Positions 1 to 12,100 of a DNA stretch of 64,000 nt are shown here, one piece after another. The position numbers and the translations under genes are program-made. Numbering within the stretch: the stretch's first letter is position 1; every line of letters starts with the position of its first letter. The notes below the pieces were generated by a model. That model saw only the letters and a list, made by a program, of their open reading frames with translations. It was not told where the DNA came from and made no database searches. Source of the stretch: Prorocentrum cordatum (Eukaryota > Sar > Dinophyceae > Prorocentrales > Prorocentraceae); contig CAUYUJ010004771.1 in NCBI GenBank assembly GCA_963575745.1, forward strand, positions 1 through 64,000, written 5' to 3'.

Positions 1-1
1 G

Positions 2-3000
2 GAGGAGGAGGAGGAGGAGGGGGGGGAGGGGGAAGAGGAGGAGGAGGAGGAGGAGGAGGAGGAGGAGGAGGAGGAGGAGGAGGGCGCCGCCGACGACGAC
101 GACGACGACGACGACTGCGACGACCGGGACCGGGGGCGGGACCGGGACCGGGACCGGGGCCGGGACCCGCTCCAGGCCCGGGCGGGGGGCGGCCCCGGTT
201 CGCAGGTGCGGTGCGCGGAGCGCCCGGCGCCGGCGCGGAAGTCGCGTGCATGGGACGACCGGGTGCAGGACTGTTTGCGCGCAGAGCACGCCGTGATCCA
301 TGAGGAGGTCGTCGATGATTCCGCGCTGGAGGCGGCGGAGCGTGAGCAGAAATCGCTCCGGAAAGCGTGCCGCGCGTCGTGCCGGCGGGCTCGGTGCGCG
401 CGGCGGGAGGCGGAGTGGGGGCGGCGGACGGAGGCGGCGGCCGAGCGGAACGAGCAGCTTGCACGCCGCGTGCTGCCCCCCGTCGCGCCGCGCTTCCTGG
501 CGCGCGACGCGTCGCCAGAGCGGGTCTCGTCTGGGCGCAGCGCGCGGGGTGCGGCTCGCAACAACGGGCGATTGGAGCAGTTCCTGGCCGCGCGCGCGGC
601 CCGTGCCGTCGATCCGGACGAGCCGCCGTCGCGCGCCCCCCGCGCCGCCGCCGCGTGTGCGCCCGATGCGTCGTCGTGGACCGTGGGCGACGCGGCCCTG
701 CGCGCAGCCTGCGTTCTCGTCGCTCTCGGCGTGTGCCCGCCCCAGGAAGGCAGCAGAGTGGTCATGGCGAGGAAGGTCGCGGCGGCGCGCTGGTGGCGGC
801 AGCGGGACGTGTTCGCGCGGGAGCTCCCGGACGCGCCCGGGCTGGCCGATCGTGAGGCCGCGGTCGTCACCGCCAGGTGGTTCTGCTGCGTGCTCTACGG
901 GCTCTCGGCACGGACGTGCGGCGGCCGCCGCGTCTGTGCGCGCCGGTTCTCGCCGGGCGTCGGCATCGGCGGGGCGAAGTGCCGGGCTGCGCGGGAGTCC
1001 AAGGTTTTCGTCGGGGACCTGGCCGTGCGCGCTGCCTGCGCCATGATCGCTCTCGGAGCGTGTCCGGCGGGGTTCAGCGGGGCGACGCAGGACGGCGCCG
1101 TGCCCATGTCTGTTGGTGCATTCGGTGCCGCTCGCCCACCGCGCCCACGGCCGCGCGGCGGACGCGGGCGGGGGAACCGCCGCGCGCGCGCTAGTTCCCC
1201 CGTCGAGTGGCGTGGGAAGTGCCTGCAGAGCGCAGTGGCTGAGCTCGTGGGGGGCGACGCCGCAGAGCATTTCGGACGCGCGTGTCAGAACCACGAGGGT
1301 TCGGGCGCCTGTGGGTCGGTGGTGGAGCGCTGGAATCTTGAGGTCGTCGTCCAGCACTTGCGCTCCCGCTTCCTGCGCGTGCGCGTGTTCTCTGCGGAAT
1401 CTGTGGAAGCGTTCGGAGCGCAGGAAGGAGGGCGTGTGGCGTGGTCGCTGGGGCACGCGACGGGCTTCTGCGCCGGTGCTCTGCTGTGGCTCGACGGAGG
1501 CCACGTGTGCGCGGTGGAGGAGTCGGCGGGCTCTGGTGAAGTGGAGTGGGGGGAAGCCGAGAGCGCGCCGTGGTGCCGCATCGTCGCGCGCGGGCGTTCG
1601 AGCTCGGCGTCGCGGTCGCCGCGCGTGGGTGCGGGTCGTGGCGCGCTGAGGGGCGGGGCGCCGAAGCGCCGCGCGGGGCAGGGCGCCGCGGGGGCGCAGG
1701 GCGCTCGCGGGAGCGCGCGCGACGGTGTGGACGCGGAGGTGTTGGCGCGGATGAGTTTCGCTGAATTGGAAAAGTTGGCTGCGCGATTGCGGGGCGACCG
1801 CGAGGCTGGAGTGCCGTCGTCGCTTTACTGGGATGGCCCGAAGCGCCGGCGAAAGGACATTGAAGTGTACAGGGCCGCGCTCGCGGCGCACCTGGGCATC
1901 GACATGAGCGGTGTGCAGCACGGTGGCGCGGAGGCGCGATCGCGGGACCACTCGGAGGAGATGCTGGGCGAGCTGGCGAGGCACGTTGAGGAGCACGGCC
2001 GCTTGCCGCAGGTGCGTGAGTCCGCGCTCGGAAAATGGGTCGACCACGTGAGTTCAGGGGAGGTGGCGCTGACGCCCGAGCGGCGCGCGCGGTTCGACGG
2101 GCTCGTGGACCGGCGGGAGGAGAGGCGCGCGCGCGCCCGCGCGATGCTGGACCGCATCGCGGAGCACGTGGAGGTTCTCGACGAGCTGCCGAAGCAGAAG
2201 GCGGCCGACGAGGAAGAGTCCGAGCTTGCCATGTGGATCAACAATGTCAGCAAAGGCCAGAACGAGCTGGATGATGACAACCAGGAGAGGTTCGATCAGT
2301 TGGTGAATAGGCGCGCATGGCAGCGGCGGACGGCGCGGGAGCGCGTGCTCGAGGTAAAGCTTTTCGTGGAGACACACGGGCGCGCGCCGCGGAGCAGCGG
2401 TCATGGCGACGATCCGCGGGAGCGCCTGCTCGCGAGGTGGATCGGGAACGTCCGAGCGCGTGGCGTCGAGGGCCTCGACGAGCATTGGCGCGCGCAGCTG
2501 GAGGCGGCGCTGGACGCGGATCTCATGCAGGTCCAGGCGCTGGAGGCGTGGTGCGAGAAGCACCAGAGGATGCCGGTGGAGAAGGCCGAGGATGACGAGG
2601 AGCGCAAGCTGGCCAAGTTCATCGCGAATCGCGAGCGTGGGGGCCGCGAGGCGTCGTTTAACGCGCCCGACACCTTCGACGCGCTGCGGCAGAAGTACGC
2701 GCAGGCGGCCGCCGCGCGTCGCGACGCCGAGAGCAGGGAGGCGGAGGCGCGGGCGCTCGAGGCGCAGCGGCAGGAGCTGCTGCAGCGCGCGGCCGAGGAG
2801 GAGGGGGAGGAGGCCTGCGGGGAGGAGGAGGAGCAGGAAGAGCCGGACCCGGCCGATTGCCTCGCGGAGGAGCGGCGCGCGGAGGTCACGCAGGATATGT
2901 TCGCCAGGTTCCAGAGGGCAGACAGGGCGCTGGCTCGGCGGGTGAAGACCGCGCTCGTGGGCGCCCTGCTGTCGTACGTGGACGCGCTGCAGGGCGCCGC

Positions 3001-3490
3001 GCTCGGGCTCGACGTCTTCGCTGCCCTGGCCAAAGACAGGCGGGTCCGTGAAGCCTTGGCCGCCCCGGCGGCCGAAGAGCCGCGCCGCGAGGCGCTCGGG
3101 GAGGAGGATGAGGAGGAAGACAAAGAGGAGCAGGAGGAAGAGGAGCTGGAAGAGGAGGAGCAGGAGCAGCAGCAGCAGGAGCAGGAGGAGGGCGACGACG
3201 AGCGACGAGAGCAGGAGGAGGGAGACGCAGAGATGGCGGACGCGGACGAAGAGCCGCGGGGCATGGCGGACGAGGGGGAGCTGCCCGCGGGCGTCGGCGA
3301 GGAGCACGAGGATTTCGTGCGGTACGTGCTGGCGACCTGCATGCTGTCGTGGGTGCCTGTCTTGCCGAGGTTCTTCGCGGGGGAGGCGCCGGAGGCGGAG
3401 CTGCAGCGGCAGGTGGCGGGACTTGAGCGGCTGCGGGACGTCGCCCTGGGGCGCGACGCGGCCACGGCGCAGGACGCAGGCGCGGTCGCA
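2..3490 (+). CDS. Helitron-associated polyprotein, N-terminal frame (partial at the window edge)
   Basis: The frame is open from base 2, so the true start lies outside the window; the first in-frame alternative start is a GTG at 206. In order it shows a poly-Glu then poly-Asp leader with Arg-Asp repeats (2-170), two copies of a segment resembling VGDxALRAACxxxALGxCP (about 680-750 and 1010-1070), an OTU/Josephin-like segment (about 1200-1590), four helicase-associated-like repeats (about 1950-2700), and Glu/Gln-rich coiled-coil stretches (2700-3300). The frame stays open to 3865, but protein-like sequence passes to the next frame at about 3475-3495, a +1 displacement. Its place just upstream of the Rep/helicase frame suggests it belongs to the same transposon gene. 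It could be a separate ORF, or one gene broken by single-base indels. Confidence 0.55.
1202..1590 (+). other. OTU/Josephin-like cysteine protease segment
   Basis: A candidate nucleophile Cys lies in RGKCLQSAVAEL (Cys codon at 1220), in a context like the Cys box of OTU or Josephin deubiquitinases. A hydrophobic NLEVVVQHL helix and VRVFS strand follow. A candidate His lies in LLWLDGGHVCAVE (His codon 1502-1504), matching the hydrophobic-strand, His, hydrophobic pattern of both families. The third catalytic residue is not clear. OTU proteases are known cargo of Helentron-type Helitrons, which supports the reading. The similarity is judged by eye, and an inactive or unrelated papain-like fold is possible. 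Confidence 0.35.
1950..2700 (+). other. Four helicase-associated-like helical repeats
   Basis: Four units of about 60 residues share the pattern of a long helix with E(H/L)GRLP, then L(G/A)xW(V/I)xxV, then a helix ending RFDxLV. Examples are HVEEHGRLP with LGKWVDHV, HVEVLDELP with LAMWINNV, FVETHGRAP with LARWIGNV, and WCEKHQRMP with LAKFIAN. The layout resembles the helicase-associated domain (PF03457), which is probably nucleic-acid binding. Divergence between the units shows that the expansion is old. Confidence 0.45.
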
Positions 3491-6147
3491 GGCGATCCGG
3501 CGCCTGCGCAAGGCCGACCCCGAGCTGCTGCGCCGCACGCCCGTGCCCAATTCGGACGTGCGGGAGCCCTGGGAGCAGTGGCAGCGCCTGCTCGACCGGC
3601 TCGAGCAGGAGGGCGTGGAGCGCGAGGTCTGGGTCTGCTGCCGTCGCGAGCCGCTGCGCTGGCGCGCGCCGCTCCGCGACGACGGCAAACTGGGGCCGGT
3701 CCGCGCGCCGCCGCTGCCGTCGCTGGACGCCGCCGAGGGAGAGGTCTGGAGGCCTGGGGAGGTGCGCGAGGCGACTCGCCAGGCGCGGTGCGCAGAGCAG
3801 GCGCGGCTGGACGGCGCACCTGGCGCCCCGGTGCACGGCAGCGTGCTCCTGCGCCTCGCCTCTGATTTCCTCTGCTACAAGTGCCAGCAGGAGTTCGAGC
3901 GCGAGCGGGGCGGAGGGGACGTGATGAGCGACGAGGAGGTCACTTCGTGGTGTGAGAGGCTGCATTTCACGTCGAAGAAGAAGCTGCCCAGTTTGGCGGC
4001 GAAGCGCGAGGCGGTGGAAGCGGAGCGCGCCCGCGCCGTGCGGCGAAAGCAGGCGGCCGGGTGCGCGGCGAGGGGGGAGAACGGATTCGCTGAGTTCCGC
4101 GGTCTGCTGCTGGAGAACGAGTGCTTTCACCAGGACAACTGCGAAGCGAGCGTGAAGCACGACCAGCGACACGCCCTGGAGCCCTGGTACCAGCGCGCGG
4201 GGCCCGACGGGAGCAGGCTGGCGCCGTGGCCGCGCGTCTTCGGTATTCCGAAATCGTGGGCCGGCCATGGTGGTGCGTTCTTCTCCGAGGCCGTGGAGTC
4301 GGGCTTCCCCGCCGACACGTTCCCCCAGGGGCGGCGCGGCTACTACACGGGCGAGCCGGGCGACGTGCCCGCGGAGCTCTGGCTGTTGCGGGCCTGGTGC
4401 CGCGCGCGCGGCGGCGTCGCTCGCATGGGCGACGCCCTGGCCGCGCGCTTGCAGCAGCTCGAGGGCGACCGCGACATCATGTGCAGGGTGGAGGCCGCGG
4501 AGGGCGCCGGGCGATCCCCGGGGAGTGGCGACCTGAAGCCGCCCGTGTACTTGGCGGACCTGAAGCCGCAGGCGATCCCCGAGTGGCCCGTCTGGCAGCA
4601 GCTCCTCAAGCTGAGGCCTCAGGCGGCGCGGCAGGTGGCGGCTTTCGTGCGCCGGGAGCGGGCGGGCGTGGGCTTGACGTGGAACCTCGCCGCGGGGCAC
4701 TGGGACCTGGACCAGCAGCGCCTGCTCGCCGCGCTCGACAGGGATCCCGCGTTGCTCGCCGGGGTGGAGAAGGACGCGGCGCTTACAGACACGGACAGGC
4801 GCGCTCTGATTGCCCTCGACGATTTCCGTGCCCGTCACGGCGGTGTCTGGCCGGACGCGTTCGCCGATCGGCGCGGGGAGCCCGATTTCAAGGAAGCGAA
4901 GCTCGCGCGGGGCGTTGCAAGGGTGGCGACGAAGTATTCGCAGGAATTCGTGCGCATCTGGTTGGACCGAACATGCAGCGACTGGCTGCGGCTGGCGGGG
5001 TGCGGGGATGAGGTGGTGGGAGGAGGGGCCGGCGGCGACGACTCTTCGGGGGGCGGCGGCGGCGGCGGGCCTTCTTCGGGCAGCGGTGCGGGCGGTGGAC
5101 CAGCGTCGGGGTCGGGCTCTGGCGCGCGGGGGCCGGGCGACGGTGGCGCGGGCGGCGACGGCGACGGGGGCGCGGGCGGGGGCGCGGGTCGGCTGCTCGG
5201 CGGCGGACCCAAGAGGCCAGCTCCCGAGGGCCCAGGGCCGCGGACTCGCGGGGCGGAGAGAAAGGACCAGGAGCGGTTGCAGCAGGAGCGGCTGCGGAAG
5301 GAAGAGGAGGAGCGTCTCAGAGGGAAGACAGTGAAGGCAGGGGACGTGGAGGTGAACGTGGCTCTGGATGACCCCCACGTGAGCGAGGAGGGCACCCTGC
5401 CGGCGTGGCTCCTGGACCCCGCGCCGTGCGTCGCTGGCAGGTGCCGCGCGCGCGTCTGGCGCCAGCACCGTTGCGTGTCCTTGCTCGCGCAGTGCCGGAA
5501 TCCTTGCAAAGGCGAAGGGCAGTTCTGTGGGAGCCATGGCAGACCCGAGCAGCGAACTCTCGGGCTGTGGGACCCGGACAAGGGCCACAGCTCCCTGACC
5601 CGCGAGTGCCCGGAACGGTACGACATGGCCGTGAAGGAGGCGCGGAAGCGCGAGACGCAGGCCGGCGGCGCCCCGCCCGCGCCGACCCCGGCCATCGCTG
5701 CCGCTCGCAAGGCGCGCGTGCCCAGGCTCCAGCCCAAGTATGTGGCCCTCCCGTGTGACGAGCGCGGCCCTCTGCGGGCGTTTAAAGAGGCCCCGGAGGC
5801 TCTCCCGCCGTTCCCGTGCCGCCTTTGCGACAAGAACTTCGCCACGCATGCCGGCTTCAGAAAGCACGTGGACGAAAAGCACCACGGGTGGCCGGAGTAC
5901 AGGAAGCGCCTGTTCTACCTGGCCGAGCAGTGGCCCCAGCAGGACGACGACGTGCGGCCCGTGAGGCCCCAGGAGTGGCGGCAGTGCGTGGAGGCTTTCT
6001 CGGAGCACCTCGTCACGGGGTCTCACGACTGGCCGGCCTGCGCAGCGCCCGCCGATTCGGGGGAGGCCGCCGCCGCCGCTGCCGCGCCGGACGCGCCGCG
6101 CGCCTGGTGGAAGCCGCCAGGCGCGGACGGGGCCGCCGCCCGCGGGC
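3480..6147 (+). CDS. Helitron-associated polyprotein, middle frame (C2H2 and Cys/His motifs)
   Basis: This frame continues the upstream one after a +1 shift and runs protein-like to about 6120-6145, where sequence passes to the Rep/helicase frame by another +1 shift; the frame stays open to 6644. The first half (3500-5000) is helical, with Trp- and Cys-containing segments I do not recognise. A Gly/Ser-rich linker follows (5010-5210). Next come a basic/acidic helix, a Cys/His cluster around CRARVWRQHRCVSLLAQC and FCGSHG (about 5440-5560), and a classical C2H2 finger, C-x2-C-x12-H-x4-H, beginning CRLCDKNFATH (about 5815-5886). The finger suggests DNA or RNA binding. There is no convincing independent start codon, which favours a single long gene over a separate ORF. 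Confidence 0.5.
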
Positions 6148-9100
6148 GTGGACATGCCGCCCGTGGACATGGACGCGCTGGGCGCTGCTCCGGCGGCGTC
6201 GGACGCCGAGGGGCCCGAGCCCGGGCAGAGTCGCCGCGCCGTGCGCTCGAGGGTCGCCTGCTGCGTCTGCGCTCGTCTCCACTGGGCGGACGAGCTGCAC
6301 CGCGTGCACTTCTGGCAGCAGCCGGCCGGCGCCGGGGAGCGTTCGCTGCTCTGCGACGAGGTGCCGAAGCCGCCCGCGCGCGCCGAGCTCGAGGCGGCGA
6401 GGGGAGAGGCATCCGAGGCCGCGGGCGCGCAGGCGCAGGCCATGCGCCTGACGCAGCGGCAGCGCGCCCACGCGCTGCTGGACCCGGCACGGTACCACGC
6501 CCGGTGGCGCTTCGTGCGCGAGGGCCCCAACGGCGTCGAGCGCCCGGGCGGCATCCCCCTCGAGGAGCTGGAGGCGTCCGCAGTGCGCGACCCTGGCCCA
6601 GACGGGAAGCTGTGGCTCTTGCACAAGAAGTGCTTCAAGATTGACAGGCGCCAGTCAGACGGGGTGCTCGTGGCCGACGCGAAGCAGAAGGTGCCCATCT
6701 GCGCAGGGTGTCACGGCGCGCTCTCCAAGAGGTTGCCCACGATGCCGCCCTGCGCGCTGGCCAACGATCTCTGGATCGGTCGGCTGCCACCGCCGCTGCG
6801 GAACCTCACGCTGGGCGCGAAGCTTCTGCTGCCCATCGCGCGGGGCATCGTGCGGCGGTTCAACTGCAAGGCCGATTCTGGCCAGTGGGCTCCAATCGAC
6901 CAGCAGATCAAGGCGTACGTGGGGAACTTCGTGGCGTTCCCGCAGGCGGACGGCGGTCGGCAGGTGCTGTCGCTGCCGCCGCGGGAGAGCGATCTTGTCG
7001 AGTTTGTGCAGATTGTCTTCGCGGGTTCCGATCCCGCCACCCTGCAGAAGGCGCGGTTGGAGGAGCTCGGCGTGCCCCTCGACGATTTCAAGCGCGCTTA
7101 CGATTACCTCCGCGACACGAACGAGCAGTACGCCGCAGTGCGGTGGGACGAAGAGGCAGCGCGAAACTTTGCGGACCCCGAGGGCGACGGCGATGGCGAC
7201 GGCTCCTCGCTCCTGGGCCTGCCTCGCTGTCTCGCGGCGTGCGTGGCCGTGGGGGGTGAGGGTGGCGACGCTCGCCAGGAGGGCCCGGCCGATGCCGTGC
7301 AGCCCGGCGTGGGCTCGGCCCCGCCGAAGCGGACGAGTGCAGGCGCTGCGAGCGCGGAGGGCGACGCGAACGCGGCGGCAGACGGCGGGGGCGAGGCAGA
7401 GGGCGAGGCAGGGGCCAGCGGTGAGGACGCTACTGGCGCTGGTGGGGAGGATGCAGAGGGCGACGAGGGCGAGGCTGGCGAGGGAGAGGGCGGCGAGGGT
7501 GTCGAAGAAGGCGAGTACTGCGCCGCCGTCGCGGACGCCGACATTATGGCCGATCTGGACAAGCAGTGGGCGAATGTGCACCTCAGCCTCCAGAGGGCGG
7601 AGGAGATTGCGCGCGAGAAGCAGCGCGCGGAGGCAGAAACGCGGCAGTTCGACGGCATGGAGAATTTCCAGGACCGAGATCTCGACCGGCGCTTGGCGGA
7701 GGCCGCGGAAGAGGCCCGCAAGGCTGCGAAGTTGCTCACCAACTGCAAGAAGGAGGCGCTCACAAAGAAGTTGGAGCAGACGGAGCAGAAGATTCAGGCC
7801 ACGCGGCCTCCTCCAGGAGTTGCCGGGAAGCGCGCGGCCGGCGGCGGCGGCGGCGGCGGCGCGCCGGCCGGGGGCGCCGAGGCCGGGGGTGCGAGGCGCG
7901 CGGTGCGGGTCGTCGTGCCCACTGGAACCGAGCCTGTCAGCATGTTCTCGCCCGGCTTCTGGAGCGCCTTCGACCCTGTCGCGTTTCCGTATGGGGACGG
8001 CGTCTTCGGACTCGAGAGGGACGCAAAGTTGACGTACGACGAGTGGTGCCGGTGCCTCATGGCTCGCGAGGAGCTCGAGTACGTGGTCCCCGACGACGTC
8101 TCGGCGCCCGACGCTGCGCGGGCGCCCGCGCCCGACGCTGCGAAGGCGCCCGCCGCGTCTGAGTCGCCCGTGCCGCGCTGGCGTCGCCACGCAGACCTGC
8201 TCACGGCCCAGTATTGCCTCTGGCGCAGAAAGGCAATCATTCAGTCGGCCAGGTTATTCGTGCGCAAGCACCGCCTCGGGGAAAGCATCGCGGACCTGGC
8301 CGCTTTGACGCCGGAGGATCTGGCGCTGGTCGTGGCCGAGCTCGGCAGGGGGGCGGGCCTGAAGCAGGCCCTGGGCCACGAGGGCGTGCCCCGGAACGTC
8401 AAGAGCGCGCTGCGCAGCATGCTGCTCAGCAACCGCGATGTCGTCGGCTCCGACGCGCACCGGACCACGCTGCGGCACATCAGTACCAGCTACACCCGGC
8501 TCTTTGGTCCGCCCCTGGTGTTCACGACGCCGAACATCGCGGACACTCGGAATCTGATGGTGTCCCTGATGTACGAGGGCGCCTCCGTGCAGCAATGGCG
8601 GCTGCTGGAGGAGACCTCTCCCGTGATGCCCTCGACGCGGGAGATGCTGCGGCGGGTGGCCGCAGACCCGGTGTCGCAGGCCATGGTCACGAACCTCATG
8701 CTGGAACTGTTCCTGGAGCATGTCGTCGGCGTCACGCCGCAGCGCGGGGCCACGGGCGTCTCCGACGGCGTGGCCGCCACGGGGGCGTGTGGAGCGTTCG
8801 GGCTCGTCCGCGCGTACTTCGGCCCCGTGGAGTCGCAGGGGCGCGGCGGCATCCATCCGCACATCCACCTGTGGCGCCTGCACCCGATGACTGGCGCGTT
8901 CCTCGCGAAGCTGCGCTCGGGGGACGTCGAAGGCCTCGAGGGGCGTCTGAGGAAGTGGAGGGAGGCCGTGCTCGCCCGGGTCGGCAGCGTGCAGTTCGAC
9001 GCGGCGGAGGAGGTGGGCCGGCAGCTGGGCTTGGACGGGCGGGGCGGGCGGGAGTGGCTGCCGCCGCTTCCGCTCGCCCCGCGGGATCGACGTCTCGCGT

Positions 9101-12100
9101 TCGCGGACGGGAAGCTGGAGGAGGACGACCTCTCCTTGCAGTACCATACGATCGCTGGCGCTTCGCGCCGTCAGCTCGGGAAGCTTCTCAAGCCGGAGTA
9201 CGACGCGGGGCGCCGCTCTGTCCGTGATGACAAGAAATTGTCCACAGAAGAGCTGCGGAACGAGGTTGCGGCCATGATGAAGATCGATCTCGGAGAGGAG
9301 CGAGCGATGCTGCAGGAGCAGCCCGCAATTGAGGGTCCGCGCCGGCAGCGCCCGTTCGCGCCGTGTGCAGATCCAGAGCCCGATCCCCATGAGCAGCGGG
9401 CACAGTACCCGGCGGTCTTTGGCGAGCCTCTCACGGGTGCGCACGTGACGCTGCAGCCGCAGTACCGCCGCAAGCCTGCGTACCGCGAGCGCGCGGGCGG
9501 CACCGCGGCCATGCACTTTGCGGACCGCCCGGACGAGGAGGCGCGCACCTGGGCGGGCTGCTTCGCGCGGGACGCGCGCAAGTGTATCATCCGTGGCCAC
9601 CTGCACAGGTGCGGTCCCACGTGCTGGAAGCACAAGACGAACGACGATGTGCCTCAGCACTGCAAGGTGTGCCGGCTTGGCTTCTACCACGAGTACGAGA
9701 CTGCGGTGTACAGCCACCCGTCCAGGAAGCGCCCGGCCGCCTCTCTCGTCTGGCGGCGCCTGCGCAAGGGGAAGGATTTGGTGCTTCCGGAAGGTGCGAA
9801 GGTTCAGTACGCGTGCGGCCCGTTGGAGGAGGGGCAGTGGAACCCGCCTGGCGAGCGCCTGGATCTGGGCGACGTTCCGGCTGAAGGCTACGGCCCGTGG
9901 GCGCACCGCTGCAACCGGTACGGCAGAGCTGGTCGCGTCGACGTGGTGCGGTACCACCCGTACCACGGGAGCACGAACCCTGTGGGCCAGGTGTGTCTGC
10001 GGAGCAACCTGGACGTCCAGTGTCTTGACCGCGTGGTGCTCGACCTGCCCGGCGACGACAGCGTCGGGGGCGCGTCCGCGGCCGACGTCGACCCGGCCGT
10101 GCCGCCGCCTCCGGAGCCTGGTGCGTTCGCCGAGCCGGTCGGCGACGCGTCGGAGGCGCTGGCTGGGGCCGAGACTGGCGGCACCGGTTGCGACGAGGGC
10201 GCCGGGCAGAGCGGAGGTTCCACGGAATCAGGGGTGTCGGCCGCAACTCAGGGCGTGGGCGGAGCGGGCGAGGGGTCGGTGCGCGCGCCTGCGGCGGGGG
10301 GGGCGCGCCTGCCCGTGGGCCGCCGCCTCGGCCTGCCCAGGGGAGGCGGCTTGCTCGGCGGGGCGCCGACCACCACGATGGACGATCCCGACGCGGGGGA
10401 CATCTGGGACATGGGTGGGGGCGATGAAGATGTGTTCGATTTGGTCGTTGCGTATGACCTGGGTCCGCCGCCTCCGCCGACGCCGGAACAAAGCGGCGTA
10501 AAGCAGGCAGTCGGGCCGGCAGATCCACAGGGCGAGGACACCGCGAGCTTCTGCGCGGCTTCCTGTTACGACGGCAGCCGGCCCGGGTTCGTGTTCAAAA
10601 AGGGGGAGCAGGGCCTGGGCTACTACAGCGACCTGCGCGCGGAGCGCGAGCTGGCAGAATCAGCCGTCGAGACAGAGCCGAGGTCGCGGGCGCCGGGCCG
10701 CGCCGCATCGAGCGCGGCCTCTGGCGGCCCTGCATCGAGCGCGCCTGCCTCGCCCGCCGCCTCCGCCTCAGCTGCTGGCGCGAGCGGCAGCGGTCCGCCG
10801 GGCAGCCTGCGGGAGCACGTTTTGCACTCCCTGGAGGCCGTGTTCATGGACGCCATCAATATGGCGCACTACCAGACGGACTACACGACCAAGGCGGGGC
10901 CGATCGCGGGAGACCTCGGAGTGCTGCACGCGCAGAGCACCGGGTTGGAGTGGCTCCGACTCCAGCAGAGGGCGGAGCGGGAGGCGGATGAGGCGGCGGA
11001 GGAGGAGGGCAAGGAGGACGTCGACGGGGCCCGGGCCGCTGCTGTCGCTCGTCGCAGCGGCTGGGGCGGAGTGCTCGACTCTGCCAGGCGAACAATCATC
11101 AAGCTCACGACCAGCTCGCACCGGGCGCTCCTGAAGAAGTTGCCCGAGATGATGTTTCAGATGCAGTATGGCCACGAGTGCTACTGCTCCCATGACACCT
11201 GGACTCTGTATTGCAAGGGGATCGTGGCGCTGGCGTTCCAGGCAAGCCACGCCGTTCACGAGAAAAGGGACGACTTCTGGACCGACCCCCGCGCAGAGGA
11301 CATCGAGGTGGACCAGCCGGCCGCGGGAGAAGAGGACGGCGAGGGGGGGGGCGGTATCATGGATGCGCTGGGCGAGGGGCGCGCAACGCTTCGCGCCGAG
11401 GTCGTCAACGGCGTCGTCGGGGAGGGCGCGGGTGCCGGTGCTGCTGGGGAGGGCCAGCCCGAGCAGGAGCAGCAGCAGCAGGCCGTCGAATACCGGGCAC
11501 GGCAGGAGCACGACATGAAGATGGACTGGCTGCATCGCGGCGACAGGGAGCCCCTGAAGTCCATGGGCATGTACCATTACGCCATGTACGTGTACACAGC
11601 TCAGGCCAACCCGCTCCACTTCGACGCGCAGGACTTCGAGACGTACGCGTTCGCAGACTCGCACCCGGCCGCCGCCTCCCGAGTGCAGAAGCTCCGCGTC
11701 GGCGCGCCGTTCAGGGTGCCCAAGTTCTTCGGCTTCGCGATGCCTTCGAAGGAGAAAGAGGAAGAGGTGAACGCGCTGTTCAAGTCGGTGATTTTTCGCC
11801 CGTTGCAGCCGGCTGAGAAGGGGGCGGCAGCCTGGGCGCCCTACAGGGCCGGTGTCGACGCGTCCGGGAAGCATAAGCCTGCCTGGGAGGAGTGGTGGGC
11901 GAAGCAGGTGGCGTTGTCCAGGCAGTACGAGCTTTGCGAGCGGCGAGCTGGAAAGTGGTTCACGATCGAGGACATCGATCTGGATCGCGGCTCCGAGGAG
12001 GGCCCGGGCCATTTTGCACAGCGCCCCAGCGCCGCCGAGTTCATGGCGCGCTGGACCGTCCAGGTCGCGACGAACCTCGACGTGGAGGCGGAGGCGAAAG

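Noticed and set aside
2886-6698. 1270-residue minus-strand frame opposite the Helitron genes
   Set aside because: A GC-rich shadow frame; the plus strand holds the recognisable motifs.
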